Assembly: GCA_963664655.2 (NCBI GenBank)
Contig: OY761554.1
Span: 3,720,001-3,784,000, forward strand
DNA: 64,000 bases
DNA from: Desulfospira sp963664655
GTDB taxonomy: Bacteria; Desulfobacterota; Desulfobacteria; Desulfobacterales; Desulfobacteraceae
Direction: 5' to 3'
Position 1 is the first letter of the stretch; the number at the start of each line of letters is the position of its first letter. Positions 55,593 through 64,000 of this stretch are shown here, in pieces. A program made the position numbers and the translations under genes. The notes beneath the pieces are model-generated. The model saw only the letters and a list, made by a program, of their open reading frames with translations. It had not been told where the DNA came from and did no database searches.

Positions 55593-55773
55593 AGGCGGAT
55601 ATTATTAAACACGAAGCAGGCATTCCTCGGCAGGAACAGCAAATTCTGAAAGGTGAGTGTGAAGAGACTTCAGATATTAGACTTTAGATTTTGAAATCGG
55701 CTTTAAGGCACCCTAAGTCTCAAGTCCCAAGTCTCAAGTCTTATATCTAAAAAATCAGGAGCCTTTAACTAGT
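55593..55773. other. Spacer with short direct repeats
   Basis: AAGTCTCAAGTC occurs twice around 55710-55740. The equivalent spacer in unit 2 is only 40 bases. Confidence 0.4.
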
Positions 55774-57237
55774 ATGGCGATTACAAAATTAGAATCATCC
55801 AAAGATTATCTTCGCATCTGGTTTCTCTGGAAACGGCAGGCCATCATTGTTTTTTGGGTTATTGTCCTTTTGGTGATGGCGTATGCCTATACGGCCAAAG
55901 CCGTGTATGAGAGCAATGCCGAACTGCTGGTCATGGCCAAAACCAGGGAAGGTGAAGTGATCAGTGCCGGTGAAGATGAGCGGCGGGTGGTGCCGATTAC
56001 GGAAAATGACATTTATACGGAAATTGAAATTCTAACCAGCCATTCGGTCTTGGCCAACACGGTGAAATCCCTTAATGCCGATCAGTCGAGTCTTTCAGAT
56101 TCCAAAAAGTCCATTGTATCTTTGGTCCTGACCCCCATCAAGATGACGGGCAGCGCGATTTTAAGGGCACTTCGCCTGACCTCAGATCAAAGTTCTGAGC
56201 TGGAAAAAAGGGTGTCCAAGCTGAAAGACTCCCTGATCATCAGCCCGGTTATAGATTCTAATATCATCACCATTGCCCTCCATGGAGAGGTGCCAAGAAA
56301 CACCTTTACCATCCTTCAAACCCTTCTGGACAAATACTTTGAGCATCGAAGCCGGGTGTTTTCCCAAAGGGAAGGGATGCATTTTTTCAATGACCAGGCC
56401 ACGGATTTTAGAACAAGGCTTCAAGAGGCGGAAAGAAAGCTGAAGTCTTTTGAGTTTTCACAAAATATTGTTAATTTCGGCGAGCAGATATTTACCGAGA
56501 TTGAACTGCTCGCCAAGCTGACCGAAGAGTTGAAAATGCTTGAGGTGAGCTATGCTCAAAACTGCGCCCGGATATCCATGCTCCAGTTGAAGATGAGTGC
56601 GGATACCACCCGGGTATATCTGACCCGTGACATGCGAAGGATTCCGGCTATCCTGGAACTTGAAAAAGGGCTGGTGCCGGTCCTCATTGAAAGAAGCGGG
56701 ATCAGCGGCGGATTTACGAAAGGAAGCCGGGAATTTAAAATTATTGACCAGCAGATCGACATGCTCAGAAGTGAAATCCGGTTTGAAGTTGAAAAGGCCA
56801 TCCGGACCGAAGAACTGGAAATTGAGAGCATGCGCATCAAAATTTTGAGCCTCAAAGAAAAAATTGCCCAGCTGCGGTCCAATGTCTGTGAACTCAATCA
56901 AAAAGGGCGCACTCATCAGGATCTGACACGGAAGGTGGTGCTTTACAGAAAAAACTTTTCCCTTTATGAAAACAAGGCTGAAGAGTCCAAGGTGTTTAAC
57001 CGGAAAAGCGAAAGGCGGCTGGCCAATGTCAGTGTATCCTCAGAACCTACCCTGCTTCAGAAGCCCATTGCGCCCAAACGGGGATCGCTTCTCATGCTGG
57101 CCCTTGTTTCGGGCCTTGCCGCTGCGTTAGCCCTTCCTTTTCTTCTTGAAGTGATTGACAATAAATTGAAATCCGCCGATGACGTGGAAGCGCTGGTTAA
57201 GCTGCCGGTAATATGCAGCTTTAACGATATCAAATAA
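55774..57237 (+). CDS. Wzz/GumC-type polysaccharide copolymerase, copy 1
   Basis: A 487-residue inner-membrane protein controlling chain length and export. TM1 lies near IVFWVIVLLVMAYAYTAKAV, a long periplasmic coiled-coil region (about 200-410) follows, and a second TM near LMLALVSGLAAALALPFLLE is preceded by the PIAPKR motif. It stops at FNDIK with no kinase domain, so the kinase is a separate gene (next). Confidence 0.9.
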   Translation: MAITKLESSKDYLRIWFLWKRQAIIVFWVIVLLVMAYAYTAKAVYESNAELLVMAKTREGEVISAGEDERRVVPITENDIYTEIEILTSHSVLANTVKSLNADQSSLSDSKKSIVSLVLTPIKMTGSAILRALRLTSDQSSELEKRVSKLKDSLIISPVIDSNIITIALHGEVPRNTFTILQTLLDKYFEHRSRVFSQREGMHFFNDQATDFRTRLQEAERKLKSFEFSQNIVNFGEQIFTEIELLAKLTEELKMLEVSYAQNCARISMLQLKMSADTTRVYLTRDMRRIPAILELEKGLVPVLIERSGISGGFTKGSREFKIIDQQIDMLRSEIRFEVEKAIRTEELEIESMRIKILSLKEKIAQLRSNVCELNQKGRTHQDLTRKVVLYRKNFSLYENKAEESKVFNRKSERRLANVSVSSEPTLLQKPIAPKRGSLLMLALVSGLAAALALPFLLEVIDNKLKSADDVEALVKLPVICSFNDIK

Positions 57238-57276
57238 CCGTCAAAGAGCAATTTCTAAATCTCAATGGAGTGGACA

Positions 57277-57996
57277 ATGTTCAAAAGGACAAAAACGCAG
57301 GACGAACCGCCGAAACCAGTCATTACCGATCCAACGCCCCGTTCTGGAAATTGGAGCTTCTTTGATCTGCGGAACCGGAAACAGAGCGGAGATCTTGAAA
57401 AAAAAATCTATAATTTAAAAACCGAAAGCCAGCGAAAGGTGTTTAATTTCGTGAGCAGCAGACGCCAGGAAGGTGTTACCACCGTCCTGGCCAATTTTCT
57501 GCAATACCTTCGTGAACAGGGCAGCGAAAAAAAGATCCTTATTATTGATGCCAATTTTTTGGTGCCCGGCCTGCACCGGGTATTTAACAAAAAGCTTTCT
57601 GTCGGCCTTGCCGATGTGCTGGCCGGGGGCATTCAGATCAATGAGGCCGTTGTCAGCCTCAATGTGTTGAACATGAGCCTTTTGACCTGCGGCAAAGATT
57701 ACAAGCGAATGGCCGGAAACATCAGCCTGGAGCGGTTCAGCGAGGTGATTGAAGAGGCCAAAAAAGGGTTTGACTATGTGTTTATCGATTCCTCTCCGCT
57801 GCTGATTTCATCGGATGCCATCTCAACGGCCATTGCTGCGGATGTGACCTTTCTGGTGATCCAGGCCCTCAAAGTACAGCGGGAAGTCGCCAGACGTTCA
57901 AAAAGCCTTTTGACGGACAATGCCTGCGAGATCGGCGGCGTTATCTTAAACAGAGTCCCCCAGGTGATTCCTTCCTGGGTTTACCGGATGATATGA
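57277..57996 (+). CDS. CpsD/CapB-like BY-kinase homologue lacking the Walker A lysine, copy 1
   Basis: A cytoplasmic ParA/MinD-fold protein of about 240 residues. Where BY-kinases read GEGKT or GEGKS, this reads SSRRQEGVTTVLANF, with Val for the P-loop Lys. The Walker A' region is ILIIDANF and the B-like region is YVFIDSSPLL. No C-terminal tyrosine cluster is present, only SWVYRMI. ATG at 57277 with GGAG 6 bases upstream is preferred over 57265. It is probably a GumC partner with altered or no kinase activity. Confidence 0.85.
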   Translation: MFKRTKTQDEPPKPVITDPTPRSGNWSFFDLRNRKQSGDLEKKIYNLKTESQRKVFNFVSSRRQEGVTTVLANFLQYLREQGSEKKILIIDANFLVPGLHRVFNKKLSVGLADVLAGGIQINEAVVSLNVLNMSLLTCGKDYKRMAGNISLERFSEVIEEAKKGFDYVFIDSSPLLISSDAISTAIAADVTFLVIQALKVQREVARRSKSLLTDNACEIGGVILNRVPQVIPSWVYRMI

Positions 57997-59093
57997 ACCA
58001 GGGCAGAACAATGCTTGCTATAATACTTAAGGAAACTCAAAAACAGCTGCTGTTTCTTGGTCTGGTGCTGGTTTCCCTGTGTTCCTGTGCCGGCCCCAAG
58101 GTTGAGATCACATCGGATGTTATTTATAACCGCCCCATGCCCAAAGGCGACTTTGACTATGAGCTGGGACCCGGGGATATTCTGGAAGTCGTTTACCACT
58201 ACACCCCGCGTCCGGACACCACGGAGTACCACCTGGCCGTCGGGGACGTGGTCCGGGTTGAATTTGCCTTTCATCCGGAAATCAACCGGGACTTAAAGGT
58301 AACGCCGGACGGCAACATTGCCATGCCCCAGAAAGGAAATGTCAAGGCCCTCTGGCTGACACCCGCCCAGCTGAGAACCAAAATTACAGATCTGTACGCC
58401 AAAGAATTTATTGACCCTGTGGTCACCGTTACCATGATTGAGTACAACAAGGCCGTGGAGCACCTTAAAGTGGCCATCACCACCGCGGACCGGGGACAAA
58501 GCAAACTGACCACCATCCGGCCGGACGGGTATGTGTCTTTCCCGGTGATCAGGGATATCTTTGCCCGGGGAAAGACCGTTCCGGAGCTAAAGGAAATTGT
58601 CCAGGGGGAGTATTCAAAAGAGGTGGAGAACCTGACCATCACCCTGATTTTAAAAGTGATGAACTCCAATCTGGTGTTTGTCATGGGGGAAGTGAATGCC
58701 CCGGGCTATTATCTGATGGAACATCCCTATACCGTCAGCCAGCTCACGGCCCGGGCCGGGGGGCTGGCCAATACAGCCGAACCCAGCAGTGTTCTGGTCA
58801 TCAGCCGGGATAAACAGCGAAAGCCCTGGGGCCGGATCATCAATTTGAGAAAAGTGTTATCCATGGGGGACATCAGTCAGGACGTGCTGCTCAATCAATA
58901 TGATGTGGTGGTGGTGCCCAAATCCAAAATCGCAAGGGCCAACCTTTTTGTGGAGCAGTATATCAATAACATGATTCCATCAAATCTTGTGGGTGCCTAT
59001 GACATGGGCGGCACGGGGCTGAACACCCGTCCCATTATCAATGACGGTTATGGAGACGCAACGGCCGCGCCCACGGCAGGGGATGAAGACTAA
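57993..59093 (+). CDS. Polysaccharide export protein Wza-type, copy 2
   Basis: A 366-residue paralogue of the 54558 gene, with shared blocks DVIYNRPMPK, YHYTPRPDT, FFVEQ-like ANLFVEQYINNMIPSNLVG and NTRPIINDG. The lipobox is LVSLCSCAG. It overlaps the copy-1 kinase-like gene by 4 bases (ATGA). An internal ATG at 58011 is an alternative start. Confidence 0.9.
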   Translation: MNQGRTMLAIILKETQKQLLFLGLVLVSLCSCAGPKVEITSDVIYNRPMPKGDFDYELGPGDILEVVYHYTPRPDTTEYHLAVGDVVRVEFAFHPEINRDLKVTPDGNIAMPQKGNVKALWLTPAQLRTKITDLYAKEFIDPVVTVTMIEYNKAVEHLKVAITTADRGQSKLTTIRPDGYVSFPVIRDIFARGKTVPELKEIVQGEYSKEVENLTITLILKVMNSNLVFVMGEVNAPGYYLMEHPYTVSQLTARAGGLANTAEPSSVLVISRDKQRKPWGRIINLRKVLSMGDISQDVLLNQYDVVVVPKSKIARANLFVEQYINNMIPSNLVGAYDMGGTGLNTRPIINDGYGDATAAPTAGDED

Positions 59094-59133
59094 AGGGCGG
59101 TATAACTTATCCAATAAAAGAGATATTACTGGT

Positions 59134-60597
59134 ATGGCAATTACAAAATTACAATCCTCAAAAGATTATCTTCGCATCTGGTTTCTCTGGAAACGGCAGG
59201 CATTAATTGTTTTCGGGCTTATTATCGTTTTGGTGATGGGGTATGCCTATTCTGCCAAATCAGTATACGAAAGCAATGCCGAACTTTTGGTCATGCCCAA
59301 AACCAGAGAAGGCGAGGTCATTACCACCGGTGATGATCAGCGAAGAGTTGTGCCGGTCACTGAAAACGATATTTATACGGAAATTGAATTGATCAGCAGC
59401 CAGTCTGTGCTTGCCGGTACCGTCCAGTCCCTTGAAGCGGATAAGGCTAAACTGACCGATCCCAGAAAATCTGTTTTTTCTCTGATTCTGATGCCGGTCA
59501 AAGCGGTCATTAACGCGGTTTTGGGCATGTTTAAACTATCCTCTGATCCGGGCACAGAACTTGAACAAAAAGTGGCGGATTTAAGAGATGCGTTGAACAT
59601 TTCCCCTGTTATTGAATCCCACATTATTGAGATTGCCCTTCACGGTGAAATCCCCCAAAATACCCTTGTGGTTCTCGAAAAGCTGCTTGAAAATTATTTT
59701 CTGCACCGAAGCAAGGTGTTTGCACAGGAAAAGGGGCTGCACTTTTTCAGCGACCAGTCCCAGGAGTTTAAAACCAAACTGGATGAAGCTGAAAAGGAAT
59801 TAAAGGCCTTTGAACTAAACGAAAATATATATAATCTGGAGCAGCAGATTGCCGCCGACATTACATTGATTGCAAAGCTCACCGATGAACTTAAGATGAT
59901 TGAGATCTCCTATGCAGAAGACCAGGCCAGGATCGGCATGCTCAAGCAGGAACTGATGCAGAATCCGGATATGGTTAACCTGTCCAAGGAAATGAACGAT
60001 ATTCCTTCCATCCAGGAGCTTGAAAAAGGGATGGTTCCGGTCCTGATCCAGAGAAGCGCCGTCAGCGGGAGATTTTCCAAAGACAGCAGACAGTTTCATA
60101 ACATTGACGGCCAGATCAAAATGCTCAGAAATGAGATTCGTTATGAAGTTGAAAAAGCCCTTTACACCGATGAACTTGAGCTGGAAGCCACGGCCATTAA
60201 AATCGAAAGCCTTAAACTCAAAATAGCGGAACTCAGATCCGATGTGAACGACCTGAACCAGAAGGGGCGTTTCCATAATGAGCTTTCAAGGAAGGTCGAT
60301 ATCTATAAACAGAATTTTGAACTGTATGAAAGCAAAACCGAGGATGCCAAGGTGCTTAGCCGGAAAAGCAAGCGGAAGCTGGCCAATGTCAGTGTGTCAT
60401 CCGAGCCGAATCTGCAAGAGCAGCCCATTGCCCCCCAGCGGGTGACGCTGCTGATGCTTGCCCTGGCCGGTGGCCTGATGGCGGCGGTTTTTCTGCCCTT
60501 TATTCTTGAATCCATTGACAATAAGCTCAAATCTGCCGATGACGTGGAGGTCCTGATTGATTTGCCGGTAGTATGCAGTTTCAACAACATAAAATAG
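59134..60597 (+). CDS. Wzz/GumC-type polysaccharide copolymerase, copy 2
   Basis: A 487-residue paralogue of copy 1, identical in length and opening (MAITKLQSSKDYLRIWFLWK). The start at 59134 is set by this identity. TM2 and the PIAPQR motif are conserved, and it ends SFNNIK. Confidence 0.9.
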   Translation: MAITKLQSSKDYLRIWFLWKRQALIVFGLIIVLVMGYAYSAKSVYESNAELLVMPKTREGEVITTGDDQRRVVPVTENDIYTEIELISSQSVLAGTVQSLEADKAKLTDPRKSVFSLILMPVKAVINAVLGMFKLSSDPGTELEQKVADLRDALNISPVIESHIIEIALHGEIPQNTLVVLEKLLENYFLHRSKVFAQEKGLHFFSDQSQEFKTKLDEAEKELKAFELNENIYNLEQQIAADITLIAKLTDELKMIEISYAEDQARIGMLKQELMQNPDMVNLSKEMNDIPSIQELEKGMVPVLIQRSAVSGRFSKDSRQFHNIDGQIKMLRNEIRYEVEKALYTDELELEATAIKIESLKLKIAELRSDVNDLNQKGRFHNELSRKVDIYKQNFELYESKTEDAKVLSRKSKRKLANVSVSSEPNLQEQPIAPQRVTLLMLALAGGLMAAVFLPFILESIDNKLKSADDVEVLIDLPVVCSFNNIK

Positions 60598-60708
60598 TTC
60601 CCGTAGAAAAAAGGCCTCTTTTGCCCGATTTCTGCGCTGGTTGAAAATTTTAATCCCGGGGTTAAAATTTTTATCCGCATATGCCATTGAGCGTTTTTCT
60701 ACAGGAAC
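60597..60708. repeat. Nested inverted-repeat element between gumC2 and cpsD2
   Basis: GTTCCCGTAGAAAAA (60597-60611) pairs with TTTTTCTACAGGAAC (60694-60708) at 14 of 15 positions. Inside, AATTTTAA and TTAAAATT flank TCCCGGGG. The unit-1 spacer lacks it, so it was probably inserted after the duplication. Confidence 0.65.
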
Positions 60709-60787
60709 TCCCATAACGGGGGGCGGGCGAAGGGCTTGAGACCCTAAGCATTTCAAGGACGGCAAAGGAAAACCGGAGGATGAGTCA

Positions 60788-61465
60788 ATGCAGAAGCAAG
60801 GCAGTTCAAACGCTTTGGGGTGGCGCTTTTTTGACTTAAAAAACCGAAAACAAAGCGGAGACCTTGAAAAAAAAGTATTCCATCTTTTCTCCAGAGATGC
60901 CTGTAAAGCCTTTAACTTTGTGAGCAGCAGAAGAAAAGAAGGGGTGACCACTGTTCTTGCCAATCTTGTCCAGTATGTCAGAGAACAGCGCAGCGGTAAA
61001 AAGCTGCTGGTTATTGACGCCAATTTTACAGCGCCGAGGCTGCACCAGGTATTTGGCCTCAAACCCGATACCGGCCTTGCCGAAGTTCTGGCCGGCAGCG
61101 CTTCCCTGAATGAGGCCCTGGTGATTTTGCCTGAAGCCAACATGGCTTTGCTGCAAAGTGGAAAAACCTACCGGTCCATGACCGGTGATATCAGCCTGGA
61201 GCGGTTTCAGGCCGTGATCATGGAGGCAAAAGACAAGTTTGATTATATTTTTGTTGATTCTCCGCCTTTGCTGGCATCATCTTCGGCTGTTTCCACCGCG
61301 GTTTCGTCTGATGTCACTTTTTTGATCCTCCAGGCACTCAAGGTGCAGCGGGAAGTGGCCATGCGGTCTAAAAACCTGTTGGTGGAGAACAACTGCATGA
61401 TCGGTGGTGTGGTATTAAACAGGGTTCCCCAGGTGATTCCTTCCTGGGTGTACCGGATTATCTGA
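60788..61465 (+). CDS. CpsD/CapB-like BY-kinase homologue lacking the Walker A lysine, copy 2
   Basis: A 225-residue paralogue of copy 1. The P-loop reads SSRRKEGVTTVLANL, again without Lys. LLVIDANF and YIFVDSPPLLA are intact. It ends SWVYRII. GGAGGA precedes the ATG by 7 bases. Confidence 0.87.
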   Translation: MQKQGSSNALGWRFFDLKNRKQSGDLEKKVFHLFSRDACKAFNFVSSRRKEGVTTVLANLVQYVREQRSGKKLLVIDANFTAPRLHQVFGLKPDTGLAEVLAGSASLNEALVILPEANMALLQSGKTYRSMTGDISLERFQAVIMEAKDKFDYIFVDSPPLLASSSAVSTAVSSDVTFLILQALKVQREVAMRSKNLLVENNCMIGGVVLNRVPQVIPSWVYRII

Positions 61466-61524
61466 CCGGCGCTTAAGCTTTAAAATAACCAAATTAACAT
61501 AAAAGGGCATCTGAACCAGTCAAC

Positions 61525-62814
61525 ATGATCGCTTTATTAGTTCCCATAGCCGTCTTCCTTTTTCTTCTGTTTATCTGCTCCGTTTTCAAACCCAAATACG
61601 GGCTTTACCTGCTGGTTTTTATCCGGCCCATTATCGACAACCAGGCCCTGTACATTACGGAAAAGTTCCCGGGGCTTCCCTTTAATTATTTACAGACAGT
61701 AGGGGTTATTGTCCCCGTTATCCTGTTGTTTTCGTTAATGCTTAAAAAACTGGATGCCGCCAAGGCAAAGGTCCTGTTTTTTGACCAAAGAATTGCCAAT
61801 TATTATGCGCTGTTTCTGCTGGCCTGCATTCCTGCCGTGGTGCTGGCAAGCGAGACGGTCCTCATGATCGGGGACTGGCTCAAATATTTTACCCTCTGGA
61901 CAATCCTGATCTATGCCATCAACATCATTGAAACCCCTGAAGACCTTAAACAGCTGTTTGTTGTGATTGTCATCAGTTCGTTTTATCCGTTGCTCCAATT
62001 TGTCATCCACCAGGTGACCGGGGATCTGGTGTATGACAGGGGGCATCTTCGGAACCTGGGGGGATACCCCCATCAGAACGTGGCCTCCAGAACCCTTCTG
62101 GCCTTTATACCGGCATATCTGTTCATGATTTTCAGGGATCAGACATCCAAAAAAATGAAGCTGATTTTTTTAGGGCTTCTGATGTTTTTGCTGTTATGCA
62201 TTTATATGACCTACTACAGGACCCTTTTACTGGCACTTGCCACGCTGCTGTTGTCCTTTGCCTATTTCAGGAAATATTATTTAACCCTGATGCTGTTGTT
62301 TTTGGCCGGTGTTATGATTATTCTCAGCTCTCCCTACCTGCTGAACAAAGTCGTGGTCCAGTCCGGGACGGTTTTGCTCAATTTTGATGAGCTGTTCAAC
62401 CCGAGACCCACCCCGTATGACAGCATCCTGGCCGGCCGGTTTGCCACATGGCGGATCCTTACCGATCATTATCTGAGGCACTCCACGGTGATTCAAATGC
62501 TGTTCGGGTTCGGGTTCAGCCTGCCCACCCGTGCCGTTGAGGTGTCTACAGCCCATAATCAGTTTATCCAGACCATCTTCCGGTCGGGAACCATAGCGGC
62601 CCTGGTGTTTTATTTCTGGCTTTTTAAGACCATGGTATTTTCTTTAAAAAACAATACCGGGCTGATTCCAAACGTCATATCCGCCTATATCATTGGCCTT
62701 TTGTTTGCTACCTTTGCCGGCGACTTTTTCAGTGATGCCAGAACACACTGGTTTTTAGCCCCTTATCTGGCCATTATGATCAAGTACCACCAGTTTGCCC
62801 TGGAAAAGGAATAA
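61525..62814 (+). CDS. O-antigen ligase/polymerase (Wzy-like)
   Basis: A 429-residue polytopic inner-membrane protein with about ten hydrophobic segments and a larger periplasmic loop (about 275-350) holding TAHNQFIQTIFRSG, the ligase/polymerase-type H region. It is probably the polymerase for the exopolysaccharide. Sugar specificity is not readable. Confidence 0.85.
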   Translation: MIALLVPIAVFLFLLFICSVFKPKYGLYLLVFIRPIIDNQALYITEKFPGLPFNYLQTVGVIVPVILLFSLMLKKLDAAKAKVLFFDQRIANYYALFLLACIPAVVLASETVLMIGDWLKYFTLWTILIYAINIIETPEDLKQLFVVIVISSFYPLLQFVIHQVTGDLVYDRGHLRNLGGYPHQNVASRTLLAFIPAYLFMIFRDQTSKKMKLIFLGLLMFLLLCIYMTYYRTLLLALATLLLSFAYFRKYYLTLMLLFLAGVMIILSSPYLLNKVVVQSGTVLLNFDELFNPRPTPYDSILAGRFATWRILTDHYLRHSTVIQMLFGFGFSLPTRAVEVSTAHNQFIQTIFRSGTIAALVFYFWLFKTMVFSLKNNTGLIPNVISAYIIGLLFATFAGDFFSDARTHWFLAPYLAIMIKYHQFALEKE

Positions 62815-62819
62815 CATTC

Positions 62820-64000
62820 ATGTGCGGTATCCTCGGCGCCATTCATTACGATAACGGGCAGCGCTTTCATGATGCACTGGATCTCATGCATCACCGGGGG
62901 CCTGACAATACCGGTATATACCGGGCCGATCCCCATGTCCTTTTAGGGCACAAGCGCCTTGCCATCATTGACCTGGATGAAAAAGCCAACCAGCCCTTTC
63001 TGGACAGCGGCGGCAGACATGTGATTGTCTTTAACGGGGAAATCTATAATTATCTGGACATCAAAAAAGAGCTGCAAGGGCTTGGTGTCGTGTTTCACAC
63101 CGGGTCTGACACGGAAGTCCTTTTAAAAGCCTATCTTCAATGGCAGGAAAACGCCTTTATCAAGCTGCATGGGATGTTTGCCTTTGCCATTTATGACCTG
63201 GAACAAAAAAAGATGGTCCTTGGCCGGGACCGGATGGGGGAAAAACCCCTGTTTTATACCAGATCCGGCAACCAGTTTTTTTTTGCATCAGAGCTGAAAA
63301 GTATCTGCGGCCTGCTTTCAGACCGTTTGTCCGTTGACCTTAAGGCCCTCCTTGATTATTTGTCCTTTGGATATGTGCCCACCCCCAAGACCATTTATTC
63401 GGGCATCCGCAAATTAGAGCCCGGGTGTTATTTAAATGTTGATGCAACCACCCTTGAGGTTACCCAAAAGCCCTACTATACGGTCCGGTTTGAAAACAGC
63501 ATCAAGGACCCGGCACAGGCCGCCGAGAGGTTTGATCAGATTCTGTCCCATGTCTCAAAAGAAATCACCCTGTCCGATGTGGGGTATGGGGTGTTTTTAA
63601 GCGGCGGGGTAGATTCCAGCGGGGCTGCCGCCTATATCAGCCGGATCAACAGCCGTGTCAACGCCTATACCATTGGATTCAATGACGCCCAATTTGATGA
63701 ATCCCCCTATGCGGCGCAGGTGGCCCGCCATCTTGACTTGAACCACCACATCCTCAACCTGGATGCCGGCAACCTCATTGATATCTATGAACAGATGGTT
63801 GACCTGTATGATGAGCCGTTTAATGATTTCAGTTTTATCCCCAGCTATTTTGTTGCCAGCCAGGCCAGGCAGTTTCAAAAGGTGATTGTATCCGGGGACG
63901 GGGCAGATGAAATCTTTTCAGGCTATCAAAAATATCCGCGCCTGAAACAGCTTAGCGCCCTGTATCCGTATCGGCCGGTGTGCAGGATGGCCGGGGCCTT
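62820..64000 (+). CDS. asnB: Asparagine synthase (glutamine-hydrolysing), 3' end beyond window
   Basis: The N-terminal glutaminase has the Cys2 nucleophile (MCGILGAIHYDNG), HRGPDNTG and FNGEIYNYLD. The synthetase PP-loop is FLSGGVDSSGAAAY, and VIVSGDGADEIFSGY is the following block (GADE where many have GGDE). The frame stays open to base 64000. Such enzymes are common in polysaccharide loci, where they may amidate sugars. ATG at 62820 is 3 bases after the polymerase stop. Confidence 0.93.
   Translation, partial: MCGILGAIHYDNGQRFHDALDLMHHRGPDNTGIYRADPHVLLGHKRLAIIDLDEKANQPFLDSGGRHVIVFNGEIYNYLDIKKELQGLGVVFHTGSDTEVLLKAYLQWQENAFIKLHGMFAFAIYDLEQKKMVLGRDRMGEKPLFYTRSGNQFFFASELKSICGLLSDRLSVDLKALLDYLSFGYVPTPKTIYSGIRKLEPGCYLNVDATTLEVTQKPYYTVRFENSIKDPAQAAERFDQILSHVSKEITLSDVGYGVFLSGGVDSSGAAAYISRINSRVNAYTIGFNDAQFDESPYAAQVARHLDLNHHILNLDAGNLIDIYEQMVDLYDEPFNDFSFIPSYFVASQARQFQKVIVSGDGADEIFSGYQKYPRLKQLSALYPYRPVCRMAGA

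Larger units (their letters stand above)
54558..61465 (+). repeat. Tandem duplication of the wza-gumC-cpsD module
   Basis: Unit 1 covers 54558-57996 and unit 2 57993-61465. Gene order, lengths (487 residues for both GumC-type proteins) and sequence match along the whole unit. The units abut with a 4-base overlap. Confidence 0.9.

Overview
The window reads as a chromosomal stretch from a sulfate-reducing deltaproteobacterium, most likely order Desulfobacterales. This is inferred, not proven. The grounds are a PxxKW cysteine-rich protein, SEC-C-tagged methionine aminopeptidase, DUF4911-miaB and pyrB-pyrC pairs, several sensor kinases of the kind common in that group, and moderately GC-rich coding sequence in a Gram-negative envelope context. 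No species call is possible from sequence alone.

Layout. 1-8.5 kb is mostly housekeeping: lepB (cut by the window edge), pyrB-pyrC, a sigma-54 response regulator tail-to-tail with a PAS kinase carrying a Cys cluster, a TPR protein, tRNA-Pro(CGG), purA and tadA. tRNA-Arg(ACG), the substrate of TadA, follows near 8.9 kb. 9-20 kb holds a YihY-family membrane protein, a substrate-binding protein overlapping a hybrid kinase, the PxxKW protein, an aminotransferase next to a ClC-CBS channel, truA, a MarR regulator and a secreted caspase-like protein with a PEP-CTERM-like tail. 20-31 kb is one co-directional run: metallohydrolase, ArsR-methyltransferase, manC, yqgE, a dynamin-like GTPase, a molybdenum-carrier-like protein, a rhomboid protease fused to a DnaJ C-terminal domain, and ydbH-ynbE-ydbL. 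The last three are known in E. coli as an AsmA-like lipid bridge between the two membranes. 31-37 kb has recJ and the overlapping string DUF4911-miaB-map-plsC.

Accessory region 37-53 kb: a trimeric autotransporter adhesin diverges from a frameshifted LuxR-type regulator, with a lux-box-like palindrome between them. Then come a cold-shock gene, small ORFs, four copies or part-copies of a dispersed repeat (a fifth lies near 31.2 kb), a MarR-MFS pair with a clear operator palindrome, and a five-gene RND efflux operon. The TolC component of that operon is fused to a substrate-binding-protein domain.

53-64 kb is an exopolysaccharide locus. It opens with an outer-membrane lipoprotein combining a vWA domain, two CxxCH haem motifs and an OmpA domain. 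A wza-gumC-cpsD module follows, present twice in tandem, then a Wzy/ligase-like polymerase and an asparagine synthase cut by the window end. Both CpsD-like proteins lack the usual Walker A lysine. The best candidates for undescribed biology are the di-haem vWA-OmpA protein heading the polysaccharide locus, the TolC and rhomboid fusions, and the GTPase-rhomboid-YdbH operon.
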